NCBI GenBank assembly: GCA_955652265.1
Contig: CATPBD010000111.1
Span: 1-25,113, forward strand
Length of the DNA stretch: 25,113 bases
Source: an uncultured Gemmatimonadaceae bacterium
GTDB taxonomy: Bacteria; Gemmatimonadota; Gemmatimonadetes; Gemmatimonadales; Gemmatimonadaceae
Direction of reading: 5' to 3'
Part shown: positions 14,606 to 22,620 of the stretch, piece after piece
Layout: each line of letters starts with the position of its first letter
Numbering within the stretch: the first letter of the stretch is position 1
Program-made: the position numbers and the translations under genes
The notes under the pieces: model-generated
Told to the model about the DNA's origin: nothing
Seen by the model: the letters and a program-made list of their open reading frames with translations, nothing else
The model's database searches: none

Positions 14606-17383
14606 ATGAGCACAACACAGGAACTTCACGACCTGCCGGCACAGTACGTCCCCGACCAGACCGAGCGCGCCATTTACGAGCGCTGGGTCGAGGCGGGAAT
14701 ATTTTCGGCCGGCGAAAAGCGGAGCAAGCGCAACGGCGGCGATCGCGATCCGTTCGTGATCATCATGCCACCGCCCAATGTGACGTCAGTGCTGCACATG
14801 GGCCACGGTCTCAACAATACCGTGCAGGACGTAATCATCCGCTGGCGCCGGATGGCGGGAGACGACGCGCTCTGGCTGCCCGGCATCGATCACGCAGGCA
14901 TCGCTACCCAGAACATCATCGAGCGGCAGCTAGCCGAGGAAGGAAAGACGAAGTTCGATCTCGGGCGACAAGCCTTCGTCGAGCGCACGATCAGCTTCGT
15001 CGAGCAGACGGGCGGCGAGATTCTGCAGCAGTTGCGCGCAATCGGCGCGTCATGTGACTGGAATCGGACAGCCTACACGCTGTCACCCGAGCTTTCCCGC
15101 GCGGTTCGCGAAGCATTCGTCCAGCTGTACGACCGCGGGCTGATTTATCGCGGCCACAGAGTCATTCACTGGTGTCCTCGCTGCCTCACGTCACTCAGCG
15201 ACGAAGAGGCTCAGCACGGCGAAGAAACGGGCAAGCTGTACCACATCGCCTATCCCATCGTCGGCGCAAAGGGTAACGCCAGTCTTACAGTTGCAACTAC
15301 TCGTCCCGAAACCATGCTCGGCGATGTTGCTGTCGCGGTTCATCCGGACGATGAGCGTTACAAGAAACTCATCGGCAAATCGGTGCTCCTGCCGATCGCA
15401 AACGTCGAGATTCCGATCATCGCCGACGAGTACGTCGACCCGGCGTTCGGAACCGGCGTCGTGAAGATCACGCCCGCGCACGACTCGAACGATTTCGAGG
15501 TCGGCATGCGGCACAAGCTGCCGATGCCGGTAATCATGGCGCCCGACGGGACCATGGAGAATGTCGCGGACGCCGACTCGCGCGTTCCCGCCGAGCTGGT
15601 CGGCGTCGACAGATTCGAGGCGCGCGAGCGTATCGTGGAATCACTCGAGAAATCGGGCCTCCTCAAGAAAGTAGAGCCGCATCAGCATGCGGTGCGTCAT
15701 TGCTACCGCTGTGACACCGTGGTCGAGCCAAGGCTATCCGATCAGTGGTTCGTCAAGATGGAGCCGCTCGCCAAACCGGCGCTCAAGGCCGTGCGCGATG
15801 GCACCATACGCATTCTGCCGGAGAGGTGGGAGGCCGTATACATCAACTGGCTCGAGAACATCCGTGACTGGAACATCTCGCACCAGCTGTGGTGGGGACA
15901 CCGGATTCCGGTTTGGTACTGCGAAAAGTGCGACAGACAGATCGTGAGCCGCACCGATGTCACCGCTTGCGACAAGTGCGGCGGACCTGTTCGGCAGGAT
16001 GAGGATGTGCTCGACACGTGGTTCTCCTCCTGGCTATTCCCGATCTCCACTCTCGGCTGGCCCGACAAGAGCGCAGCTCCGCTCGTCGCGTTTTATCCGA
16101 CTGATGATCTCATAACCGCGCCGGAGATCCTTTTCTTCTGGGTGTCGCGCATGATCATGGCCGGCTACGCGTTCATGGACGCCCAGCCGTTTCATACGGT
16201 TTACCTCCATGGAACTGTTCGCGACACACATCACGTGAAGATGTCCAAGTCGCTGGGCAACGGCATCGATCCGTTGGATGTGGTCGCGAGCTACGGCGCC
16301 GACGCGCTTCGCTACACTGTGATCGCCGGAATGGGGATGGGAGCCGACCTGGTCCTCGACCCTCAGGATCTCGAGCGATCCTTTGCGCCTGGCCGGAACT
16401 TCGCGACCAAGCTGTGGAACATCGGACGGTTCCTTCTCGCAAACGTCGGCACATCACCAGTGAGAAGCGTCGACGAGCTGTTAGACGGTGAGCTGACGCT
16501 CGCCGACCAGTGGATACTCGGCCGATTGAACGCGACGATTTTCGAGTGCGATGCCGCGCTCGGGCGCCCGCGACCCACAAAAGGAAAGTGGCGCCCCGAA
16601 GAACGGTACTCCGGTCTACGCCTCAGCGAATACGCCGAGGCGGCGCGACGCTTCGTGTGGAACGACGTTGCTGACTGGTATCTCGAAACCACGAAGGGAC
16701 GGATCGGCGCCGGCGGCAGCGATAGCGAGGTCGCGCGTGCAGTGCTCACCCACGTGTTCGACTACGCCTTGCGTCTCCTGCATCCCATCATGCCGTTCAT
16801 CACGGAGACGCTTTGGCAGCGCCTTCCCTTCCCGGTGGCCGCTGACCGCTGCGAGTTCCTGGCGATCGCGCCCTGGCCGTTGGGGCATCTGCCCCCGAAA
16901 AGTGAGATTGAGTCGATATCCCGGTTCGACCTGGTGCGCGAAGCAGTCAGTGCGATTCGGCAGATTCGCTCTGACTACGCCATACCTCCCGGCAAGTCGA
17001 TCGAAGCCTTCGTCAAGTCGCCCGCGAACGGACAGCTCTTCACTGACCACGCGCGCCTAATCGGCCAGCTGGCACGGGCCGTAGTGAACATCAGCGCGGC
17101 TCCCGCCGACTCCGCAGCCGCCCACTCGGTACTCGCCGACGGCAGCGAGCTCGTCGTCCCACTCGGTGGGGTCGTGGATCTGTCAAAGGAGTGCGGCAAG
17201 CTGCGCGGAGAGCTCGAGCAGCTGGAGACTCAGCTGGAGTCGTTGTCTAAGCGCTTGCGCAATGAAGGGTTTCTCAGTCGAGCGCCCGCTGCGGTGGTCG
17301 AGTCGGAGCGCGAGAAAGAAGACGAGTGGATCAAGCGGCGCGAGCAGCTCGCTGAAAAGGTAAAAGCGCTTTGCGGCGGCTGA
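14606..17383 (+). CDS. valS: Valine--tRNA ligase (ValRS)
   Basis: The 925-residue product is a complete class I ValRS. HMGH (64-67) and KMSKS (545-549) form the ATP site. The CP1 editing domain lies between about 190 and 350 (the TTRPETMLGDVAVAVHPDD motif). Two Cys pairs, CYRC and CEKC followed by CDKCGG, indicate a zinc knuckle in the insertion region. The anticodon-binding helical domain includes RFVWNDVADWYLETTKGR. The C-terminal 65 residues form the coiled-coil arm (ECGKLRGELEQLETQLESL) used by ValRS to grip tRNA. The start at ATG 14606 directly abuts GGAG, too tight for normal initiation, and a weak TTACCC/TAACTT promoter-like pair (14568-14596) would give a near-leaderless mRNA. It begins the seven-gene run. 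Confidence 0.98.
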   Translation: MSTTQELHDLPAQYVPDQTERAIYERWVEAGIFSAGEKRSKRNGGDRDPFVIIMPPPNVTSVLHMGHGLNNTVQDVIIRWRRMAGDDALWLPGIDHAGIATQNIIERQLAEEGKTKFDLGRQAFVERTISFVEQTGGEILQQLRAIGASCDWNRTAYTLSPELSRAVREAFVQLYDRGLIYRGHRVIHWCPRCLTSLSDEEAQHGEETGKLYHIAYPIVGAKGNASLTVATTRPETMLGDVAVAVHPDDERYKKLIGKSVLLPIANVEIPIIADEYVDPAFGTGVVKITPAHDSNDFEVGMRHKLPMPVIMAPDGTMENVADADSRVPAELVGVDRFEARERIVESLEKSGLLKKVEPHQHAVRHCYRCDTVVEPRLSDQWFVKMEPLAKPALKAVRDGTIRILPERWEAVYINWLENIRDWNISHQLWWGHRIPVWYCEKCDRQIVSRTDVTACDKCGGPVRQDEDVLDTWFSSWLFPISTLGWPDKSAAPLVAFYPTDDLITAPEILFFWVSRMIMAGYAFMDAQPFHTVYLHGTVRDTHHVKMSKSLGNGIDPLDVVASYGADALRYTVIAGMGMGADLVLDPQDLERSFAPGRNFATKLWNIGRFLLANVGTSPVRSVDELLDGELTLADQWILGRLNATIFECDAALGRPRPTKGKWRPEERYSGLRLSEYAEAARRFVWNDVADWYLETTKGRIGAGGSDSEVARAVLTHVFDYALRLLHPIMPFITETLWQRLPFPVAADRCEFLAIAPWPLGHLPPKSEIESISRFDLVREAVSAIRQIRSDYAIPPGKSIEAFVKSPANGQLFTDHARLIGQLARAVVNISAAPADSAAAHSVLADGSELVVPLGGVVDLSKECGKLRGELEQLETQLESLSKRLRNEGFLSRAPAAVVESEREKEDEWIKRREQLAEKVKALCGG

Positions 17384-18555
17384 TCGCCGCCGTGCTGCTC
17401 GGACTGGCGTGCGCTTCTCCCGGTATGCCCCCAGGCGGACCGCCGGACGTGGCGCCTCCGCAAATCGTCGCGATAATCCCCGACTCCGGGAGCGTCGGCG
17501 TCAAACCGAAGGAAGTGCTCTTTCGATTCGACGAAGTCGTAGCAGAGAGACCACCCGGGGTCACTACCCTCTCTGATCTGTTCCTTATTTCCCCGCGCGA
17601 CGGAGTCCCCGTTGCCTCGTGGCACCGCGATGTAATCGCCGTCAAGCCCACGCACGGCTGGCGGGCGAACACTCCATACACCGTGATAATGATGCGCGGA
17701 CTCGCCGACATCCGGGGAAACGTGCGCAAGACCGGGGCGACGACTTTTTTCTCGACGGGTCCGACAATTCCTCGAACGCGCATCTCCGGCAACGCGTTCG
17801 ATTGGGTGAGCGGCGCTCCGGCGGTTGGGGCGCTGATCGAGTCCTTTGTACCACCGGACAGCATTCATCCGTACGTCGCGCTCGCGGACTCGAGCGGCAC
17901 ATTCCTGCTCGAACACCTGCCGCCCGCCCGATATAAGGTGAGGGGGTACATCGATCGCAACAAGAACCTCGGGATCGATCCGAGTGAGCCGTGGGACAGC
18001 ACCACAGTCAATCTCGCCGACAGTGTCCGCATTGAACTGCTGTTGTTCACACACGATTCCGTCCCGCCACGGATTCGGGATGTCGCCATGGTTGACTCTC
18101 TGACCCTGATGGTGACGTTCGACAAGCCAGTGGATCCGGCACAGACTCTCACCGCTGCGAACTTTGCTATCATTGGACCTGACTCAGCTCCAGTTCCGAT
18201 CGTGAGTGCAAGCCCCGCAGCGAAGGACACGACAACGAAGACCAGAGCTCCGGCTCAAGCGCCAATTCTTCGGGCCCCGCCGCCTCTTCGAACGCCCGTG
18301 ACTCCTCGCGCTGACACAACCATGGCTCTGAAGCCCGTGATGTCGCGCCCCGCACCGATTTCGAGCGCGATCATCAAACTGCGCCATCCTCTGACTCCGA
18401 AATCTGTGTATCGCGTACACGCCATCGGGCTCCGCGGACTGCTCGGACATACGGGCGACAGCGAACGGGCCTATACCGCGCCATCGCCTCCGCCACCGGC
18501 TGCTCCCAAACCAGCAGCGGCTCCGCCTGTGTCACCTCCCCCCGTCAAGAAATGA
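17371..18555 (+). CDS. Predicted lipoprotein with Ig-like (Big_5) domain
   Basis: A TTG start at 17371, with AAAAGG about 10 nt upstream, gives a signal peptide ending LLGLAC (Cys14) in a 394-residue protein. It overlaps the valS 3' end by 13 nt. The mature part begins with a Big_5/SbsA Ig-like domain (PPQIVAIIPDSGSVGVKPKEV through ATTFFSTG), then a carboxypeptidase-regulatory-like beta domain (LADSSGTFLLEHLPPARYKVRGYIDRNKN), a second Ig-like segment (MVTFDKPVDPAQTLTAANFAIIG) and a Pro/Ala-rich tail (APSPPPPAAPKPAAAPPV). It should be surface or periplasmic. Such proteins are common in Bacteroidota and related phyla with no defined function. Its stop overlaps selA (ATGA). The lipobox has Gly at -3, which is atypical. 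Confidence 0.82.
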   Translation: MRRLIAAVLLGLACASPGMPPGGPPDVAPPQIVAIIPDSGSVGVKPKEVLFRFDEVVAERPPGVTTLSDLFLISPRDGVPVASWHRDVIAVKPTHGWRANTPYTVIMMRGLADIRGNVRKTGATTFFSTGPTIPRTRISGNAFDWVSGAPAVGALIESFVPPDSIHPYVALADSSGTFLLEHLPPARYKVRGYIDRNKNLGIDPSEPWDSTTVNLADSVRIELLLFTHDSVPPRIRDVAMVDSLTLMVTFDKPVDPAQTLTAANFAIIGPDSAPVPIVSASPAAKDTTTKTRAPAQAPILRAPPPLRTPVTPRADTTMALKPVMSRPAPISSAIIKLRHPLTPKSVYRVHAIGLRGLLGHTGDSERAYTAPSPPPPAAPKPAAAPPVSPPPVKK

Positions 18556-19907
18556 CGGATCCGCGACGCGACCTTCCCAGTGTGAACACGCTGCTCGAAA
18601 GCGCGGGCGTGCGCTCTCTGCTCGAGCAGCATCCGAGACGCGTTGTTCTCGAAGCAGTGAGAAGCGCAGTCGACGCCGCCCGCGATCGGGGTGATGCCCA
18701 GCAGAGCGAACAGCAATGGGTCGCAAGCATCGCGTCTGCGGTTCAGAGTCTCAGCCAGCCTTCTCTCCGTCGAGTGATCAACGCGACCGGTGTTGTGCTC
18801 CACACCAACCTCGGCCGCGCACCGCTCGCTGAATCCGCGGTGCAAGCAATAGCGCACATAGCCGCTGGCTTCAGCAACCTCGAGTACGACGTCGAAACTG
18901 GCGAGCGCGGCTCGCGGTACTCGCACTGTGTTGGCCTGCTGTGCCAGCTCACTGGCGCCGAGGACGCTCTCGTAGTCAACAATTGCGCAGCGGCGATGGT
19001 GCTGGCGCTCAACACGTTGGCGCAGAAAAAAGAAGTTCTCGTCTCTCGCGGTGAGCTGGTTGAAATCGGCGGCAGCTTCCGTATTCCCGATATCATGGCG
19101 CGCGCAGGGGCGAAGTTGGTTGAAGTGGGGACGACGAATCGCACCCACGACGACGACTATCGCCGCGCCATCACTCCGAAGACCGCGGCGATCGTCAAGG
19201 TGCATCGAAGCAACTTCGCGATCGAAGGATTCACATCGGACGTGGGTGTCGACCGGCTCGCGTTCATCGCCTCCGAACACGGTTTGCCGGTGATTCACGA
19301 TCTCGGCAGTGGACTGATGGTCTCGCTCGACGAATACGGACTCACAGGTGAGCCGACGGCAGGGATGGCGCTGGAGTCGGGCGCATCACTCGTGCTGATG
19401 AGCGGAGACAAGCTGCTGGGCGGCCCGCAGGCGGGCATAATTCTCGGGGCCGCCGACTTGATGGCGAAGCTTCGCAAGAATCCATTGGCGCGGGCGATGC
19501 GAGTCGACAAGCTCACAATCTCCGCTCTGGAGGCGACGCTCAGACTCTATCTCGAGCCCGGGCGCGCTTTTAAGGAGATTCCGGTTCTGGCGATGTTGAC
19601 TGCACCGGTGACAGAGATCGAGTTGCGGGCCGAGTCCGTTGCTGCCAAGCTGCGCGCGGTTGGAATCGAAGCGAAGGTCCAGGAATCCAGCGCCAGCGTC
19701 GGAGGGGGCGCGTTCCCCACGGCAGCGATCCGCTCGCGCGCGATTGTGTTGTCAAGGAATCCCGAGGAAACGGAAAAGAAGCTTCGGCTCGGCGAACCGG
19801 CAGTTATCGGTCGCATCTCCGACGGGACGCTCTTGCTCGATTTGCGCAGTGTCTTGCCGAGCGAGGACGACCTCCTCGCCCACGCCGTCAGGAAAGCGAC
19901 CCAATGA
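18552..19907 (+). CDS. selA: L-seryl-tRNA(Sec) selenium transferase
   Basis: The 451-residue protein is full length for bacterial SelA. The N-terminal helical region (1-70) precedes RRVINATGVVLHTNLGRAPL (73-92), a hallmark of the family, then the PLP core with the lysine Lys287 in SGDKLLGGPQAG. SelA converts Ser-tRNA(Sec) to selenocysteinyl-tRNA using selenophosphate. The partner factors selB, selC and selD are not in the window. A tRNA-Ser gene at 24910 is a standard tRNA-Ser(UGA), not selC. The start ATGA overlaps the lipoprotein stop, and the stop overlaps the HAD phosphatase gene by ATGA. Lack of adjacent selB is not unusual in some phyla. Confidence 0.97.
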   Translation: MTDPRRDLPSVNTLLESAGVRSLLEQHPRRVVLEAVRSAVDAARDRGDAQQSEQQWVASIASAVQSLSQPSLRRVINATGVVLHTNLGRAPLAESAVQAIAHIAAGFSNLEYDVETGERGSRYSHCVGLLCQLTGAEDALVVNNCAAAMVLALNTLAQKKEVLVSRGELVEIGGSFRIPDIMARAGAKLVEVGTTNRTHDDDYRRAITPKTAAIVKVHRSNFAIEGFTSDVGVDRLAFIASEHGLPVIHDLGSGLMVSLDEYGLTGEPTAGMALESGASLVLMSGDKLLGGPQAGIILGAADLMAKLRKNPLARAMRVDKLTISALEATLRLYLEPGRAFKEIPVLAMLTAPVTEIELRAESVAAKLRAVGIEAKVQESSASVGGGAFPTAAIRSRAIVLSRNPEETEKKLRLGEPAVIGRISDGTLLLDLRSVLPSEDDLLAHAVRKATQ

Positions 19908-20476
19908 TGCAACGCCCCGAAGCGGTTTTTCTCGACCGCGACGGCACGGTCATGGAAGACGCACACTACATCAAATCACCGGATCAGGTGCAGCTCATCC
20001 CGGGCGCTGCAGAGGCAGTCAAGAGAATCAACAATGAGAGGGTTCCGGTGATCGTGATTACGAATCAGTCCGGAATTGGACGCGGGCTGTTCACGGTCAA
20101 GGATTACGAAGCCGTGAAGAATCGCTTCGAATCGCTGCTCGCCCAGCACGGCGCGCACATCGACGCGAGCTACTACTGTCCGGATCACCCGAGGAAGACC
20201 GGCCCGTCGACGTGCCGCAAGCCGGCGACGAAGATGTTCGAGGACGCACTTCGCGACTTCAATCTGGAGCCGGCGGATGTCGCGTACGTTGGTGACCGCT
20301 GGCGTGATGTCGCCGCGTCGAGGAAGCTCGGCGGACGCGGAATCATGATCTCCTCGCCCATGACCACCGACGAAGATCGGCGCAAGGCGCAGGAGGACGG
20401 AATCGAGATGGCTACCTCGCTTCCAGTCGCAGTAGATATGCTTTTCGGTCTTACTGAGAAGGACGGCTCGGCGTAA
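19904..20476 (+). CDS. gmhB: HAD-type D-glycero-D-manno-heptose-bisphosphate phosphatase-like protein
   Basis: A 190-residue HAD phosphatase with DRDGT (11-15, Asp11 nucleophile and Asp13), motif II TNQSGIGRG (53-61), motif III Lys in CRKPATK, and motif IV VGDRWRDV. The GmhB/HisB-N family carries a zinc loop of the form CxH...CxC. Here Cys92, His95 and Cys104 are present but residue 103 is Thr where the first Cys of the CxC would stand, so one of four ligands seems absent. It could be GmhB (heptose for LPS), histidinol phosphatase or another sugar phosphatase. Only the fold is certain. Two ATGs stand in tandem at 19904 and 19907. The stop is followed 8 nt later by purN. Confidence 0.85.
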   Translation: MMQRPEAVFLDRDGTVMEDAHYIKSPDQVQLIPGAAEAVKRINNERVPVIVITNQSGIGRGLFTVKDYEAVKNRFESLLAQHGAHIDASYYCPDHPRKTGPSTCRKPATKMFEDALRDFNLEPADVAYVGDRWRDVAASRKLGGRGIMISSPMTTDEDRRKAQEDGIEMATSLPVAVDMLFGLTEKDGSA

Positions 20477-20484
20477 AATCGGGG

Positions 20485-21084
20485 ATGCCGTCACGACTTG
20501 CCGTGCTCGTGTCCGGGCGCGGCTCAAATCTCCAGGCAATCATCGAGCACTTCGACAATCTCGCGCGTGAGCGGGTGGCCAAGGTCGTGCTCGTAGCTTC
20601 GAACCGTGCGGAGTCTCCCGCCCTCATTCGCGCCGCCACGGCTTCCATTGATATCGCTCAATTCAATGCGGCGGACGACGGTTCCGAGCTCCTCGGTTTG
20701 CTGCGCAAATTCAGGATCGACCTCGTCGTACTGGCTGGGTACCTCAAGCGAATTCAGCCCGCGGTAATAAATGAATACGCGGGCCGCATCGTCAACATTC
20801 ACCCCGCGCTCCTTCCCGCGTTTGGCGGCGAAGGCATGTACGGTGCACGCGTTCACGAAGCCGTGATCGCTTCTGGCGCCAAAGAGACCGGAGTCACGGT
20901 CCATCTCGTCGACGACGAGTACGATCGTGGCCCCATCGTCGCCCAGTGGCGAGTGCCGGTGAATCAAGGTGATACCGCCGAGTCATTGGCGGCGCGAGTG
21001 CTCGCCGTCGAGCACGTGGTGTATCCTCGCGCTGTGGAAATGGTCGCGATCTTACAACAAATCGAATCGAAACGAACCGACTGA
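20485..21084 (+). CDS. purN: Phosphoribosylglycinamide formyltransferase
   Basis: The 199-residue protein matches PurN: LVSGRGSNLQAII (8-20) binds the phosphoribosyl substrate, and catalytic residues are Asn104, His106 (NIHPALLPAF) and Asp143 or Asp144 (HLVDDEYDRGPI). It transfers a formyl group from N10-formyltetrahydrofolate to GAR in the third step of purine synthesis. The usual SFPG segment after the catalytic His is AFGGEGMYG here, a variant also seen in some non-proteobacterial PurN. ATG 20485 follows a GGGG, serving as ribosome binding site. One base separates its stop from the purH start, consistent with co-expression. Confidence 0.96.
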   Translation: MPSRLAVLVSGRGSNLQAIIEHFDNLARERVAKVVLVASNRAESPALIRAATASIDIAQFNAADDGSELLGLLRKFRIDLVVLAGYLKRIQPAVINEYAGRIVNIHPALLPAFGGEGMYGARVHEAVIASGAKETGVTVHLVDDEYDRGPIVAQWRVPVNQGDTAESLAARVLAVEHVVYPRAVEMVAILQQIESKRTD

Positions 21085-21085
21085 T

Positions 21086-22618
21086 ATGCCGACTGCCCTG
21101 CTCTCCGTTTCAGACAAGACCGGCGTCGTCGATTTCGCGCGCGGCCTGACCAAATTGGGATGGGATCTGATCTCGACCGGCGGCACGGCCAAGGCGTTGA
21201 GAGCCGAAGGGCTGAACGTGCGCGATGTCAGCGAAGTCACTCATTTTCCGGAGATGCTGGACGGAAGAGTGAAGACCCTGCACCCGGCCGTCCACGGAGC
21301 ACTCCTCGCGCGACGGGATTTGCCCGAGCACATGAAGGCGCTCGCGGAGCACAACATCGCTCCGATAGATCTTGTCGCGGTCAACCTTTATCCGTTCGAG
21401 GAGACCGCTGCGCGCCGGGATGCCAAGCCGGAAGATGTCATCGAACAGATAGACATCGGTGGACCCTCGATGCTTCGTTCTGCCGCAAAGAACTACGCCT
21501 CGGTTACAGTCATCGTTGATCCCGCCGATTACGGACGCGTTCTCGCCTCCCTCGAGGCGGAGGACGAGGACCTGGATCTGCGGCGCCTGCTTGCGGAGAA
21601 GGCGTTTGCGCGGACCGCTGCGTACGACGCAGCGATCGCCCACTGGTTCGCCGGCGAGAGGTCGGAAATTTTTCCCGACCGCATCGCCATTCCGCTGGAG
21701 CGAGAGACAACCCTCAGGTACGGTGAGAACCCTGGCCAGCAAGCAGCGTTTTACGTCGAACACCACAAGGACGGAATCGCCGCCCTCGAGAAGAAGGGGG
21801 GGAAGGAGCTTTCCTTCAACAATCTGCTCGACCTGGAAGGAGCTTTATTCGCCACCGATCCATTCGTGGGCGAAACGTGTTGCGCCATCGTCAAGCATAC
21901 GAGCCCGTGCGGGCTCGCAACCGGCGCAACCGCGCTCGACGCGTACAAGAAGGCACTGGCGTGTGATCCCGTTTCCGCGTTCGGATCCGTGATCTCGTTC
22001 ACGGTTCCGCTCGACGACGAGACAGCGGAGGCAGTTTCCAGTCTTTTCGTCGAGTGCATCGTGGCGCCAAAAATCAGCGCGGGAGCCCTCGAGATATTGG
22101 GCCGCAAGAAAAATCTTCGGGTGCTGGAAGGCCAGGCACGGTGGCGCGAAGAGGCGCTCGACTACAAGCGGGTGCGCGGCGGTTTTCTGGCGCAGGAGCG
22201 GATAGCGCGCGACGGTCGGAGAGAGGATTGGCGCGTGGTAACCAAGCGCCAGCCCACAGACACCGAGGTAAAAGACCTGCAATTCGCGTGGGGCGCGGTG
22301 GGGAGCGTCAAATCGAACGCGATAGTTCTCGCGCGTGATGGGGCGACCATAGGGATCGGCGCAGGCCAAATGTCACGCGTCGATGCCGCGTTCCTCTCCG
22401 TTCACAAGGCGCGCCTCGCCGGGCACGACACGAGAGGATCGGTTATGGGCTCGGACGCATTCTTCCCGTTCCGTGACGGCGTTGAGCAGGCGGCGGAAGC
22501 GGGCGTCAGCGCGATCGTTCAGCCCGGCGGCTCGGTACGCGATGAGGAGGTCATTCAGGCTGCCAACGAATTCAACATCGCAATGATCTTTACCGGCATG
22601 CGCCAATTCAGGCACTAA
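21086..22618 (+). CDS. purH: Bifunctional AICAR transformylase / IMP cyclohydrolase
   Basis: The 510-residue product has the N-terminal IMP cyclohydrolase (MGS-like fold, about 1-195: ALLSVSDKTGVVDFARGL and MLDGRVKTLHPAVHGALLARR) and the C-terminal AICAR transformylase (from about 200: LRYGENPGQQAAFY and the catalytic KHTSPCGLATG with Lys270/His271). It performs the last two steps of IMP synthesis. I use ATG 21086, where the family sequence begins; the frame is open back to 20969 but this overlaps purN in another frame. It is separated from the DUF2723 gene by two bases, an arrangement suggestive of operon transcription. Confidence 0.98.
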   Translation: MPTALLSVSDKTGVVDFARGLTKLGWDLISTGGTAKALRAEGLNVRDVSEVTHFPEMLDGRVKTLHPAVHGALLARRDLPEHMKALAEHNIAPIDLVAVNLYPFEETAARRDAKPEDVIEQIDIGGPSMLRSAAKNYASVTVIVDPADYGRVLASLEAEDEDLDLRRLLAEKAFARTAAYDAAIAHWFAGERSEIFPDRIAIPLERETTLRYGENPGQQAAFYVEHHKDGIAALEKKGGKELSFNNLLDLEGALFATDPFVGETCCAIVKHTSPCGLATGATALDAYKKALACDPVSAFGSVISFTVPLDDETAEAVSSLFVECIVAPKISAGALEILGRKKNLRVLEGQARWREEALDYKRVRGGFLAQERIARDGRREDWRVVTKRQPTDTEVKDLQFAWGAVGSVKSNAIVLARDGATIGIGAGQMSRVDAAFLSVHKARLAGHDTRGSVMGSDAFFPFRDGVEQAAEAGVSAIVQPGGSVRDEEVIQAANEFNIAMIFTGMRQFRH

Positions 22619-22620
22619 CT

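Noticed and set aside
20969..21085. Extra N-terminal 39 codons of purH
   Set aside because: They are read in another frame of purN, and PurH family sequence starts at ATG 21086.
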